NCBI RefSeq assembly: GCF_004000745.1
Contig: NZ_BILV01000002.1
Location: forward strand, 1 to 64,000
Direction: 5' to 3'
DNA: 64,000 nt
From: Paenibacillus barengoltzii NBRC 101215
Lineage (GTDB): Bacteria; Bacillota; Bacilli; Paenibacillales; Paenibacillaceae
The translations under genes and the position numbers were made by a program. The notes under the pieces were generated by a model, which had not been told where the DNA came from, ran no database searches, and saw nothing but the letters and a program-made list of their open reading frames with translations. Positions 1 through 8,454 of the stretch are shown in pieces. The stretch's first letter is position 1. Every line of letters starts with the position of its first letter.

Positions 1-832
1 CAGCGCAGCTGGTGCGCCTGTTGACGGCGGCGCGCTGCCGCGCAGCGCCGCCTATCCCCCCGCAGCGGCCGATGGCCTGACGCTGCGGGAGCGGGGCGCC
101 GGCGCCGGCACGTACGGCGCCGCGCCAAGCTCGGCCAAGCCGCAAGGCAGGCTTGGCCAACCTAACGCCGCCACCTATGGGGGTGGCGAGCGGCTGCAAG
201 AGATGCCGGAAGCGTTGTACGGCTCGCCTGCGGCGGCGCCGGAGCTTCCGGCGTTTCCTGAGCTGTCCTTGATCGGACAGCATCATGGGACCTACCTGAT
301 CGCCCAGAACGATCAGGGACTTTACATCATTGACCAGCATGCCGCCCATGAACGCGTAAATTACGAGTACTATTACGAGAAGTTTGGGCGGCCGGCCGAT
401 GCTTCACAAGAGCTGCTTATTCCGATTACGTTGGAATTTACCCCATCGGACAGCGCGAAGCTGCAGGAGCGGCTGCACTGGTTCGAACAGGTGGGGGTTG
501 TTCTTGAGCATTTCGGAGGCGGTACCTTCCGCGTGGTGGCGCATCCGTACTGGTTCCCGCAAGGAGAAGAAGCAAGCATTATTGAAGAAATGGCCGAATG
601 GGTGCTGAACGAACGGGCCATTGACCTGGCCAAGCTGCGTGAAGCTTCATCCACGATGGTCTCGTGTAAAGCTTCGATCAAGGCGAACCAGAAGCTGACG
701 CCGGAAGAGGCAAACACGCTGCTTCGCCGACTGGCTGCCTGCAAACAGCCATATACCTGCCCGCACGGGCGGCCGATCATTGTTTCCTTCTCTACGTACG
801 ATTTGGAGAAGTTGTTCAAGCGGGTCATGTAA
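1..832 (+). CDS. mutL: DNA mismatch repair protein MutL, C-terminal part (5' truncated by window)
   Basis: The frame is open from base 2, so the N-terminal GHKL ATPase half lies outside the window. The first ~80 visible residues are a very GC-rich Ala/Gly/Pro linker of the kind that joins the two MutL halves. The rest is the dimerisation/endonuclease domain: the metal-binding motif DQHA(x2)E(x4)E is encoded at 332-367, SCKASIK follows near 662, and CPHGRP at 758-775. These motifs mark the nicking MutL of bacteria without Dam-directed repair, where MutL cuts the nascent strand after MutS recognises a mismatch. The stop is at 830-832 and an RsmJ-like gene follows after 24 bases, probably in the same transcript. 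The family call is secure; the missing start is due only to the window edge. Confidence 0.96.
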   Translation, partial: SAAGAPVDGGALPRSAAYPPAAADGLTLRERGAGAGTYGAAPSSAKPQGRLGQPNAATYGGGERLQEMPEALYGSPAAAPELPAFPELSLIGQHHGTYLIAQNDQGLYIIDQHAAHERVNYEYYYEKFGRPADASQELLIPITLEFTPSDSAKLQERLHWFEQVGVVLEHFGGGTFRVVAHPYWFPQGEEASIIEEMAEWVLNERAIDLAKLREASSTMVSCKASIKANQKLTPEEANTLLRRLAACKQPYTCPHGRPIIVSFSTYDLEKLFKRVM

Positions 833-856
833 CGAACGCAAACGGAGGAATTCATC

Positions 857-1642
857 ATGTTAATTACCACAGGAGACCATGAATCACCCGCTGCCGTACG
901 CCGCGCACAAGAACTGGCCCAGCTGGCCCGCGTTCCGTATATCCCGCGCAGCGGGACCTCACTGGCTCGGTTGGCCGAACGCCATGGCGACAGCGATATT
1001 CTGGTGGTCCTGGAGCAAGGCGCCCGTCTGCATCGAACTGGCCGAGAGACGATGACGTTTCACCCCAGCATGGCGTTTGTACGGGCCAAACGGCTGTTTA
1101 AAGGAGAAAACGATGCGATGCTGGATGCGGCCGGTGTGGTACCGGGCGATGTCATCATCGATGGTACGGCAGGACTTGGGGCAGATGCGATGATCTTTTC
1201 GATTGCCGCAGGGGCTGACGGTAAAGTGCTGGCCTTGGAGGATTCCTTGCCGCTTTGGGCCTTGCTGTACGAGGGGCTGAAGCACTACGTCTCCGGTCTG
1301 CCGGCTTTTGACGAAGCGTTGCGGCGGATCGAACCGATACATACGAACCACTTGGACGCGCTTCGGGCGATGCCCGACAAGAGCGCAGATATCGTCTACT
1401 TCGACCCGATGTTTCGCGATCCGATCACGGAATCGTCGTCCATTTCACCGCTGCGAGCGTTTGCGAATCCAAATCAACTTGATCCGGAGGCGGTGAAGGA
1501 GGCTTGCCGGGTTGCTCGAAAAGCGGTAGTGCTGAAAGAGAAGCGCGGGAGCAGCGAATTTGATCGACTGGGGTTTCAGGCGATCAACCGCTCCCACACC
1601 AAAATTGCCTATGGAGTGATTTCGCTTGACCCGAAACGATAA
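857..1642 (+). CDS. RsmJ-like class I SAM-dependent methyltransferase
   Basis: A 261-residue protein with ATG at 857 behind a GGAGG box nine bases upstream. The central segment has the SAM-binding motif DGTAGLGADA (about residues 95-104) and the later FDPMF motif (about 182-186), the pair seen in RsmJ/DUF548 enzymes that methylate the exocyclic N2 of a guanine in 16S rRNA. The N-terminal ~80 residues are a family-typical extension that probably binds substrate. The gene sits between mutL and miaA and overlaps the miaA start by 17 bases, so the two are likely translationally coupled. The rRNA target is inferred from the family; activity on the exact RsmJ nucleotide is not shown here. Confidence 0.8.
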   Translation: MLITTGDHESPAAVRRAQELAQLARVPYIPRSGTSLARLAERHGDSDILVVLEQGARLHRTGRETMTFHPSMAFVRAKRLFKGENDAMLDAAGVVPGDVIIDGTAGLGADAMIFSIAAGADGKVLALEDSLPLWALLYEGLKHYVSGLPAFDEALRRIEPIHTNHLDALRAMPDKSADIVYFDPMFRDPITESSSISPLRAFANPNQLDPEAVKEACRVARKAVVLKEKRGSSEFDRLGFQAINRSHTKIAYGVISLDPKR

Positions 1643-2600
1643 ACCGAAACTGCTTGTGCTGCTCGGCCCAACGGCGGTCGGCAAAACGAAGCTTAGCATC
1701 GAGCTGGCGCGGGACCTGTCTTGCGAAATTATTTCCGGCGATTCCATGCAGGTCTACCGGGGAATGGACATCGGCACCGCTAAAATCACCAAGGAAGAAA
1801 TGGGCGGCATTCCGCATCATCTCATCGATGTGCTGGATCCCGACGAACCGTTCTCCGTCGCATTATTTCAGGAGTGGTGCCGCAAGCTGATCCCAGAGAT
1901 TACCGAACGCGGGCATTTGCCCTTTATCGTTGGCGGGACGGGGCTCTACATTGAATCGGTCTGTTATGAGTTTCAATTTACGGAAGCGGGGGCAGATGAA
2001 GAATTTCGTGCTCAGCAGCAAGCGTTCGCTGAAACTCACGGGGTCGAAGCGTTGCACGCCAAATTGGCGGAGGTCGATCCCAAATCTGCAGAACGTCTGC
2101 ATCCGAATGATGTGCGTCGGGTGATCCGGGCGTTGGAGATTTTTCATATCACGGGGGAGACCTTATCGTCCCAGCTGGAGAAACAGCAGAAGCAATCCCC
2201 TTACGAGCTTTGCCTCATCGGTTTGACAATGGACCGCCAAATGCTTTATAACCGTATTGAACGGCGAATTGACGAGATGCTGCGGCTTGGCCTTGTGGAT
2301 GAAGTTCGCGGACTCCTGCAGAAAGGATACAGCCGCGATTCCGTTTCGATGCAAGGTCTGGGGTATAAAGAAATTGTTGAACATCTGGTGGACGGCGTTC
2401 CGTTGGATGCTGCGGTCGAGAAGTTGAAACGGGATACGCGCCGCTTTGCCAAGAGACAGCTTTCCTGGTTCCGCCATATGAAGGATATCCAATGGATTGA
2501 CGTCGGCGACGGCGAAAATTTTTCCGAGATTTTGGCGTCAGCGCATGCTATAATAGCAGGAAAGTTTCCCGCTGATCTTGAATATAATTCTAAACACTAA
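1626..2600 (+). CDS. miaA: tRNA dimethylallyltransferase MiaA
   Basis: A 324-residue protein that transfers dimethylallyl from DMAPP to N6 of A37 in tRNAs reading UNN codons. The P-loop LGPTAVGKTKLS is near residue 13, SGDSMQVYRGMDIGTAK follows near 38, and GGTGLYIES marks the substrate channel. The start is TTG at 1626 with GGAG at 1613-1616; no ATG exists before the P-loop. It overlaps the end of the upstream methyltransferase by 17 bases. Downstream lies hfq, as in many bacteria. An extended -10 promoter for hfq appears to sit inside the last 60 bases of the gene. Confidence 0.96.
   Translation: MTRNDKPKLLVLLGPTAVGKTKLSIELARDLSCEIISGDSMQVYRGMDIGTAKITKEEMGGIPHHLIDVLDPDEPFSVALFQEWCRKLIPEITERGHLPFIVGGTGLYIESVCYEFQFTEAGADEEFRAQQQAFAETHGVEALHAKLAEVDPKSAERLHPNDVRRVIRALEIFHITGETLSSQLEKQQKQSPYELCLIGLTMDRQMLYNRIERRIDEMLRLGLVDEVRGLLQKGYSRDSVSMQGLGYKEIVEHLVDGVPLDAAVEKLKRDTRRFAKRQLSWFRHMKDIQWIDVGDGENFSEILASAHAIIAGKFPADLEYNSKH
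2546..2554 (+). promoter_or_regulatory. extended -10 promoter element before hfq
   Basis: TGcTATAAT, an extended -10 box, lies inside the 3' end of miaA about 70 bases before the hfq start. I see no good -35 hexamer at 16-18 bases, which is acceptable for extended -10 promoters. The same TGCTATAATAG string recurs before thyA and topB. Confidence 0.4.
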
Positions 2601-2624
2601 TTGATTCCTATTGGGGGTACGGCT

Positions 2625-2864
2625 ATGAATAAGACCATTAACATCCAGGATACATTTTTGAACCAATTACGGAAAGAGAGCATCCCGGTCACCGTATTTT
2701 TGACGAACGGCTTCCAGATCAGAGGGACGATTAAAGCATTTGACAACTTCACGATCGTCATTGACAGCGATGGCCGCCAGCAAATGGTGTACAAGCACGC
2801 GATCTCGACGTTCCAGCCGCAGCGGAATGTATCGCTCATGCAGGAATCGCAAAACGAGGATTAA
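2625..2864 (+). CDS. hfq: RNA chaperone Hfq
   Basis: A 79-residue Sm-like protein that forms a hexameric ring and binds small RNAs and mRNAs. The Sm1 region has the family-typical [13 protein letters not shown] and [13 protein letters not shown], and the Sm2 signature YKHAIS is present near residue 54. ATG 2625 is chosen over an in-frame TTG at 2601 because the protein then begins directly with the conserved N-terminal helix and a G-rich box (GGGGG) lies at about 2613-2617. It follows miaA by 24 bases. A hairpin terminator follows. Confidence 0.96.
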   Translation: MNKTINIQDTFLNQLRKESIPVTVFLTNGFQIRGTIKAFDNFTIVIDSDGRQQMVYKHAISTFQPQRNVSLMQESQNED

Positions 2865-2917
2865 CTCAGGCTGAAACTTTTTGAACTTCAATACGTTAAG
2901 AGTATAGGATGAAGATG

Positions 2918-2950
2918 GAGCAACCTGAACCAAGGTTGTTCTTTTCTTTC
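2918..2950 (+). terminator. Rho-independent terminator after hfq
   Basis: GAGCAACCT pairs with AGGTTGTTC (nine pairs, one G-U) around a six-base loop and is followed by TTTTCTTT. Confidence 0.8.
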
Positions 2951-3226
2951 CAGGCACTTTTAAGCCAGAAGCTTAGGGTCTGCCGAAATTGTTATTCGGT
3001 CAGGTGATGTTCAAAAATCACTCGGATATCATCGATTCCGTCATCGAACGAACGCTTGAGCGGTGATATGATAGGTTCAAAGTGGAAGGGGCTGCACCTT
3101 ACGCCACTGAACACTGCTCGTGGTTGGGAATTTCCATTCACGCACAGGATAGAGAGAACAAACCGCAAAGGCCGATCTTTGAACATCGACTTAAGTGAAA
3201 TGGCAGGAAGGGAGTCAGAACAAACC
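2951..3226 (+). other. leader region before the penicillin-binding protein, no gene supported
   Basis: About 275 bases between the hfq terminator and the chosen PBP start. The PBP frame is open upstream to a TTG at 3056 and an ATG at 3200, but those additions do not resemble the family. A ~20-codon frame beginning at GTG/ATG near 3004-3007 ends at 3064 and has no convincing ribosome binding site. I find no clear promoter hexamers or hairpin. Confidence 0.4.
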
Positions 3227-5845
3227 ATGTCTAGCCAAAGGCCATCAAGACTGCAACGAAGCGGTAAGCCGGACAAAAAGAACAAAGCGCCGAAAGCTCA
3301 TAAAAAGAAAAGGCTGACGGCCAAACGCGTGTTGTGGACTTCATTTTTTACGATTGCTTTTGCGGTCTTCTGCGCAATTGCAGGCTATATGTACATTACG
3401 GTCAGCGGTGAGAAGATCCTGATGGAAAATGGGGACAAGCTGACGGATTATGAAACAACGAAGGTGTATGACCGCAAAGGGGTACTGATGGGCGAATTGT
3501 CCATCGATAAGAGTGAACCCGTGGAATCGGACGAGATTCCGAAGCTGTTGAAGCAAGCGTTCGTGGCAACGGAAGACCGCCGTTTCTTCGATCATAAGGG
3601 TGTGGATTTATGGTCGATCGGCCGTGCGGCTGTGAAAGATATCATCGCCCGCTCGTTGGTTGAAGGCGGCAGTACGATCACCCAGCAGTTAGCCAAGAAC
3701 ATTTTCCTAAGCTCGGACAAAACCTTCTTCCGGAAGGCAACGGAAATGTCGATTGCCTTGGCCTTGGAACGCCGCAGAACGAAGGATGAAATCCTAACCT
3801 TATATTTGAACCGAATCAACTTCGGGGGGACGGTCTATGGAATCAAGGCCGCCTCGATCCGGTATTTCGGCAAAAGCGATTTGAATGAACTTGACTTGTG
3901 GGAAATGGCTACACTAGCGGCGATGCCAAAGGGGCCGTCTCGATACAATCCGCTAAAAAACCCTGAGCTTTCTAAAGAACGCCGTGCCGTGGTACTCGAG
4001 CTGATGTATCAGGAAGGTTATATTACAGCGGAGCAACGGGATGAAGCGAAGGCGGTGGATTACAACTACGAGCCGCCGGCTACCAATCAAAGCTATCTCG
4101 CATTTAAAGACTATGTCGTGGAAGAAGCCGAAGAGAAATTTGGGCTAACCGAGGACGAGTTGAACCGCGGCGGATATAAGATCTACACGACGATGGATGC
4201 ACAAGCGCAGAAAGCGTTGGAGAAAGCTTTCGCGAACGACGATTTTTTTGAGAAGAGCAAAGATGACCAGCCAGTTCAGGCATCGATGGTTATCATGAAC
4301 CATCAAAATGGGAGTCTCGTCGCCTTGCTGGGCGGCCGGGATTATCAGCGCAAAGGGTTCAGCCGACTGGACAGTCGCCGTCAACCGGGCTCGGCGTTCA
4401 AGCCGATCGTATCGTACGCACCGGCTCTGGAATCCGGCAAATTTACGCCAAACTCGCAGATCAGCAATGAGAAGCAGTGTTTTGGCGATTATTGCCCAAC
4501 GAACCTGCATGGGTATTCGAAGACGATTAATATGACGGACGCGTTGACGAAGTCCGAGAATATCCCAGCCGTCTGGTTGCTGAATGAAATTGGCGTAAGC
4601 ACCGGGGTCAAATATGCCGAGGCGATGGGCATAAAAATGGACAAAAATGACCGCAACTTGGCCATCGCATTGGGCGGTTTAACCTACGGCACAAACACGT
4701 TGGAAATGGCCGGCGCTTACAGCGTTTTCGCTAATGGCGGCTTGTATAATCCGCCTTATTCGATCAAATCAATCGTTGACCATAATGGCGTGGAGAAATA
4801 TAAATACAATGCGCCTAAGTCAAAACGGGTCATCAGTGAGCAAACGGCTTATTACATGACGACCATGATGCAAAACGTCGTGAATGACGGTACCGGGAAA
4901 CGCGCGAAGTTAGACCGTCCGGTGGCCGGTAAGACTGGGACTACGCAGCACGGGATTCCTGGGCTGAAGAGCAGCAAAAACCGCGATGTCTGGTTTGTGG
5001 GCTATACCCCAGAATGGACCGGAGCAGTATGGATGGGATACGATAAGCCGGACAAAAATCATTTGCTGAACGGAAGCAGCGGCCAGACCGCAGCCTTGTT
5101 CGCCGCCGTTATGAAGGAGGCATTGAAGGGCGAGCCGGTGAAGCAGTTCCCGGTTCCGCAGAACTTGCAGCCGGATAAGCCTGATGAGCCGGAAATCGCC
5201 GCTCCAACTGGTTTAAATGCCGTCTATAATCCGGATACCGGTGCGGTATCCCTCAGCTGGACTGGCGTTGAAACTCCGGACACGGTATATCATATTTACC
5301 GCCGGGAGGCATCTGAAACGACCTTCACTCATATTTTGGATTCCGTGGCGACGGACGTTGAAGATATCAGCGTCACACCGGGTACTGGGTATGTGTATTA
5401 CGTCACGGCGTATGATCCGGTGAATGCGGTAGAGAGCGAACCTTCGAACACTGCGCAAGTGCTGATCGACGGCGTGGAACCGCCAACCGACGACGAAACG
5501 CCTGTGGGTCCGGATCCGAATAATCCACTAGATCCCAATCTGCCTGATGGCGGAGGTGGAGATCAAGGGTTCCCGCCAGGCAACGGTCCAGGGGATGGTC
5601 CAGGGAATGGAAATGGCCATCACAATGGCGGAAATGGCAATGGGAACGGAAATGGTGGTCCGAATGGGAACAACGGTAACGGCCAAGGCAACGGGGGAGA
5701 CAACACCGGAAACCCAATGGATGATTTGCCTATGGATGATGATGACGGAGGTGTGATCGTTCCATCGGCCGATGGCGGGGACGGAACCGGCAACACGGAT
5801 ATTCCAGCAGGAACTACGGATGGAACCGTAGGGGCTGGTGGATAA
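3227..5845 (+). CDS. class A penicillin-binding protein 1A (transglycosylase/transpeptidase) with FnIII and Gly/Asn-rich tail
   Basis: An 872-residue bifunctional peptidoglycan synthase anchored in the membrane. A Lys-rich cytoplasmic tail is followed by one membrane helix (about 33-55). The GT51 glycosyltransferase shows EDRRFFDHKG (about 115), GGSTITQQLAKN and a KDEILTLYLN motif. The transpeptidase has SAFK (about 387), SEN (about 442) and KTGTT (about 567). A fibronectin type III module spans about 658-748, and the tail is very rich in Gly, Asn and Asp. ATG 3227 is chosen because GGAAGGGAG lies just upstream and the cytoplasmic tail then has normal length. FnIII modules are known in PBP1 proteins of Bacillales; the long GN-rich tail is probably a disordered wall-spanning segment. 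Confidence 0.93.
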   Translation: MSSQRPSRLQRSGKPDKKNKAPKAHKKKRLTAKRVLWTSFFTIAFAVFCAIAGYMYITVSGEKILMENGDKLTDYETTKVYDRKGVLMGELSIDKSEPVESDEIPKLLKQAFVATEDRRFFDHKGVDLWSIGRAAVKDIIARSLVEGGSTITQQLAKNIFLSSDKTFFRKATEMSIALALERRRTKDEILTLYLNRINFGGTVYGIKAASIRYFGKSDLNELDLWEMATLAAMPKGPSRYNPLKNPELSKERRAVVLELMYQEGYITAEQRDEAKAVDYNYEPPATNQSYLAFKDYVVEEAEEKFGLTEDELNRGGYKIYTTMDAQAQKALEKAFANDDFFEKSKDDQPVQASMVIMNHQNGSLVALLGGRDYQRKGFSRLDSRRQPGSAFKPIVSYAPALESGKFTPNSQISNEKQCFGDYCPTNLHGYSKTINMTDALTKSENIPAVWLLNEIGVSTGVKYAEAMGIKMDKNDRNLAIALGGLTYGTNTLEMAGAYSVFANGGLYNPPYSIKSIVDHNGVEKYKYNAPKSKRVISEQTAYYMTTMMQNVVNDGTGKRAKLDRPVAGKTGTTQHGIPGLKSSKNRDVWFVGYTPEWTGAVWMGYDKPDKNHLLNGSSGQTAALFAAVMKEALKGEPVKQFPVPQNLQPDKPDEPEIAAPTGLNAVYNPDTGAVSLSWTGVETPDTVYHIYRREASETTFTHILDSVATDVEDISVTPGTGYVYYVTAYDPVNAVESEPSNTAQVLIDGVEPPTDDETPVGPDPNNPLDPNLPDGGGGDQGFPPGNGPGDGPGNGNGHHNGGNGNGNGNGGPNGNNGNGQGNGGDNTGNPMDDLPMDDDDGGVIVPSADGGDGTGNTDIPAGTTDGTVGAGG

Positions 5846-5877
5846 CGGCTAGTCATCCCATGTTTATGTTCAAGCCA

Positions 5878-5923
5878 AACAACCCTCAGCTCTCGCATAG
5901 GCGTGACTGGGGGTTGTTTTTTC
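5878..5923 (+). terminator. Rho-independent terminator after the penicillin-binding protein
   Basis: AACAACCCTCAG pairs with CTGGGGGTTGTT (one G-T pair) and the arm runs into TTTTTT. Confidence 0.85.
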
Positions 5924-6071
5924 TGTTAAATCAAGAAACACTTCTGCAAAACACGATTAGTCTACCTTGGATATACGTTGACAGGCGTTCTTTTCATGGG
6001 AAAATGGCTTTTGTGACTCTCTTTCAAATATGGTAAGCTGTTATTACATTGTGTTGAAAGGGATCTTATTT

Positions 6072-6632
6072 ATGAAGCGAAAATTCGGAGACCGTGCGAA
6101 TTGGCGCCGTGTGACTCATCGTCAATTCAAATCCAAGTATGTGGAGAGCGATGAGTTTACGGGATATGTTACGCTGTACAGTATTTTCGCCTTGCGTGAT
6201 CCGTTATGGAAAACCTACGGGGGACATACTTTTCGGATCGCTGACAAGGGCTATACTTGGCTGCAGTACTATCCCAAAGGTGCCCATTTCGTTGTGACGG
6301 CGATGTTTGATGATCAAGGTGAGATCGTGGAGTGGTACATCGATGTTTGTAAGACCCAAGGCGTGACCGATCAGGGAGTGCCCTGGTTTGATGATTTGTA
6401 CCTGGATATCGTCGTACTCAAAAATCGTGAAGTGTTTCTTTTGGATGAAGACGAGCTGGATGAAGCTTTAACGAAAGGACTTATATCGGTAAAAGACTAT
6501 GATCTGGCAACGGAAACGGCTCAGCGATTACTTCATGACATTAAGGAGCGGCGTTTTCCCTATTTCCGCCTGTCTCTAGATCATTATCAGAGCGGATTTA
6601 TGACTTCGGAACCGAATCAATCGGGGGGATAA
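6072..6632 (+). CDS. DUF402 family protein
   Basis: A 186-residue cytoplasmic protein of the DUF402/UPF0374 type, related to nucleoside tri/diphosphate phosphatases such as B. subtilis YgaC. Support comes from the aromatic-rich core (WLQYYPKGAHFVVTAMF), WYIDVCKTQG, the acidic DDLYLDIVV segment and the LLDEDELDEAL motif, which supply the metal-binding acidic residues of the fold. ATG 6072 is chosen over an in-frame upstream start at 6030 because AAAGGGA lies eight bases before it. The YdcF-like gene starts three bases after the stop, so the two are probably co-transcribed. The precise substrate is unknown. Confidence 0.75.
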   Translation: MKRKFGDRANWRRVTHRQFKSKYVESDEFTGYVTLYSIFALRDPLWKTYGGHTFRIADKGYTWLQYYPKGAHFVVTAMFDDQGEIVEWYIDVCKTQGVTDQGVPWFDDLYLDIVVLKNREVFLLDEDELDEALTKGLISVKDYDLATETAQRLLHDIKERRFPYFRLSLDHYQSGFMTSEPNQSGG

Positions 6633-6635
6633 ACC

Positions 6636-7322
6636 ATGCGTAATGCCAAACCTAACGAAATGATGCGGATGTCGCTGCGGCCCAACCAGCGCAAAGGGCG
6701 TGTGAGGAAACGGATCTTCCGCTGGGGGCTGGTCGTGATTTCGCTGGGGATCGGATGGATGTTGTACGTACTAGCTCAGATCGGCAGCATCGAGCGGAAT
6801 CCGGCGGCGAATTCTGATTTATCCGAACCGGCAGAGGTGGGCATTGTCTTGGGAGCCGCGCTTTGGGGGGACGAGCCGAGTCCAGGTCTCCGGGAGCGGC
6901 TGGATCAAAGCCTGAGGGATTACAAGGCGGGCAAATTTCAATGGTTTCTGCTGACCGGTGGGTTGGATACGGCAACCTCCAACTATACCGAAGCAGAAGG
7001 GATGGCAAATTACTTGGAGCAGCAGGGAGTTCCGCGGGAGAAGATGCTGCTTGAGAACAAGGCGACCAGTACCTATGAGAATCTGAAATTTAGCCAGGAG
7101 ATCCTAGAAGAACGGGGGTTTACATCCGTTCTGATCGTGACCCACACGTTTCATGGAAACCGTGCTTATGAAATCGCGCAAGCGCTAAATTACGAGCAAC
7201 CTCGCCTGTCGCTGATTTCTTCAAAGGTGCTGAAGCCGCTTCCCAACACGTTCCGGGAGATTTTGGCGTATACGAAATGGAAGCTCGATCAAATAGGATT
7301 AGCCATCGGTCTGATCTCATGA
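6636..7322 (+). CDS. YdcF/SanA-like DUF218 membrane-anchored protein
   Basis: A 228-residue protein with one N-terminal membrane helix (about 28-47) and an extracytoplasmic DUF218 domain. Family landmarks are VGIVLGAALWGDEPSPGLRER, the LLTGG segment, the acidic TEAEGMANYL and ENKATSTYENLKFS, and the VTHTFHGNRA motif. DUF218 proteins include E. coli SanA, ElyC and YdcF and are linked to envelope integrity and undecaprenyl-phosphate metabolism, but the reaction is not established. The start ATG 6636 has GGGGG about seven bases upstream and follows the DUF402 gene almost directly. Confidence 0.85.
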   Translation: MRNAKPNEMMRMSLRPNQRKGRVRKRIFRWGLVVISLGIGWMLYVLAQIGSIERNPAANSDLSEPAEVGIVLGAALWGDEPSPGLRERLDQSLRDYKAGKFQWFLLTGGLDTATSNYTEAEGMANYLEQQGVPREKMLLENKATSTYENLKFSQEILEERGFTSVLIVTHTFHGNRAYEIAQALNYEQPRLSLISSKVLKPLPNTFREILAYTKWKLDQIGLAIGLIS

Positions 7323-7331
7323 CAAAACTTC

Positions 7332-7360
7332 TAATAACGGACAGGGAGAGAGAATACATT
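7332..7360 (+). promoter_or_regulatory. possible sigma-E-type promoter before spoVK
   Basis: AATACATT at 7353-7360 resembles the sigma-E -10 box, with TAATAAC 14 bases upstream as a weak -35. B. subtilis spoVK is expressed in the mother cell under sigma-E, which motivated the search. The -35 match is poor. Confidence 0.25.
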
Positions 7361-7430
7361 TAGATGTGTGTTCCGTAGATTGGGATTTATTCTTCCTCTC
7401 AGCCCTACCCTTATAAAGAGGTGATTACCT

Positions 7431-8414
7431 ATGTCCGGGCGTGTCATGGCCAGAAACGGCTCTTCCGATGAGAGACCGTCGCGTCAGATCAACGTGATTC
7501 TCCGCAATACCGAGCCGCCTGTCGTCTCGCAGGCCATTGCCGATAGCGAACCTCAGGTGTCAGCCAAAGGTTTGCCGCAGCAAGGGATATTTGCCGAAAT
7601 CCAGAAGGAACTGGATCACCTGGTCGGTTTAGATCATATTAAAGAGCTCATGTACGAGATTTATGCGCTTCTGCAAATCGCCTCGATGCGTTCGGAAGCG
7701 GGATTGTTGTCGAGTTCCCAAGTATACCATATGGTGTTTAAAGGGAATCCGGGTACCGGAAAAACGACAGTAGCACGTATTGTCGCGAAAATGTTTCAAC
7801 GGATGGGCGTGCTGAGTAAAGGGCATCTGATTGAAGTTGAGCGTGCCGATCTGGTCGGCGAATATATCGGCCATACGGCGCAGAAAACGCGCGACTTAGT
7901 CAAAAAAGCACTGGGCGGCATTTTGTTCATCGATGAGGCGTACAGTTTGGCGCGCGGTGGAGAGAAGGACTTCGGCAAAGAAGCCATCGATACGTTGGTC
8001 AAAGCGATGGAGGATCATAAAAACCAATTTATCTTAATTCTTGCCGGATATTCCGATGAAATGGACTTTTTCCTGTCCACCAATCCGGGACTGCCGTCTC
8101 GATTCCCGATTCAGATGGATTTTCCGGATTATACAATCGATCAGCTGATTCAAATTGCCGAAGGGATGGCGAAAGAGCGGGACTATATCTTGATGCCGCA
8201 GGCGATACTCAAATTAAAGCAACATTTATTGCGTGAAAAATGTGAAAGTGATCAGGTGTTCAGCAATGCTCGTTATGTTCGCAACATCATTGAACGGTCT
8301 GTCCGGCAGCAGGCGGTGCGGTTGCTGAATCAATATGGCGGTGGTTCACCAGGTAAGCTGGAGCTGATGACTATTCGAACCGAAGACTTGAAGCTGGATG
8401 TGAAGAAAACTTAA
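7431..8414 (+). CDS. spoVK: stage V sporulation protein K, AAA+ ATPase
   Basis: A 327-residue CbbX/SpoVK-type AAA+ protein needed for late spore maturation in B. subtilis. After a ~50-residue variable N-terminus the AAA module shows Walker A GNPGTGKTT (about 105-113), Walker B ILFIDEAY (about 163-170), a sensor-type region ILAGYSDEM, and the arginine-containing FSNARYVRNIIERS near the C-terminus. ATG 7431 has GAGGTG at about 7420. The order spoVK-hflX-ynbB-glnR-glnA matches B. subtilis. This gene is one of the strongest signs that the organism forms endospores. Confidence 0.94.
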   Translation: MSGRVMARNGSSDERPSRQINVILRNTEPPVVSQAIADSEPQVSAKGLPQQGIFAEIQKELDHLVGLDHIKELMYEIYALLQIASMRSEAGLLSSSQVYHMVFKGNPGTGKTTVARIVAKMFQRMGVLSKGHLIEVERADLVGEYIGHTAQKTRDLVKKALGGILFIDEAYSLARGGEKDFGKEAIDTLVKAMEDHKNQFILILAGYSDEMDFFLSTNPGLPSRFPIQMDFPDYTIDQLIQIAEGMAKERDYILMPQAILKLKQHLLREKCESDQVFSNARYVRNIIERSVRQQAVRLLNQYGGGSPGKLELMTIRTEDLKLDVKKT

Positions 8415-8454
8415 TGGAAGTATCGCTTGGGATCCCTTTGAAGGAGCAGTGATC

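Noticed and set aside
5978-6006. Sigma-A promoter at TTGACA before the DUF402 gene
   Set aside because: The only hexamer at 17 bases is AAAATG, too poor to support the call.
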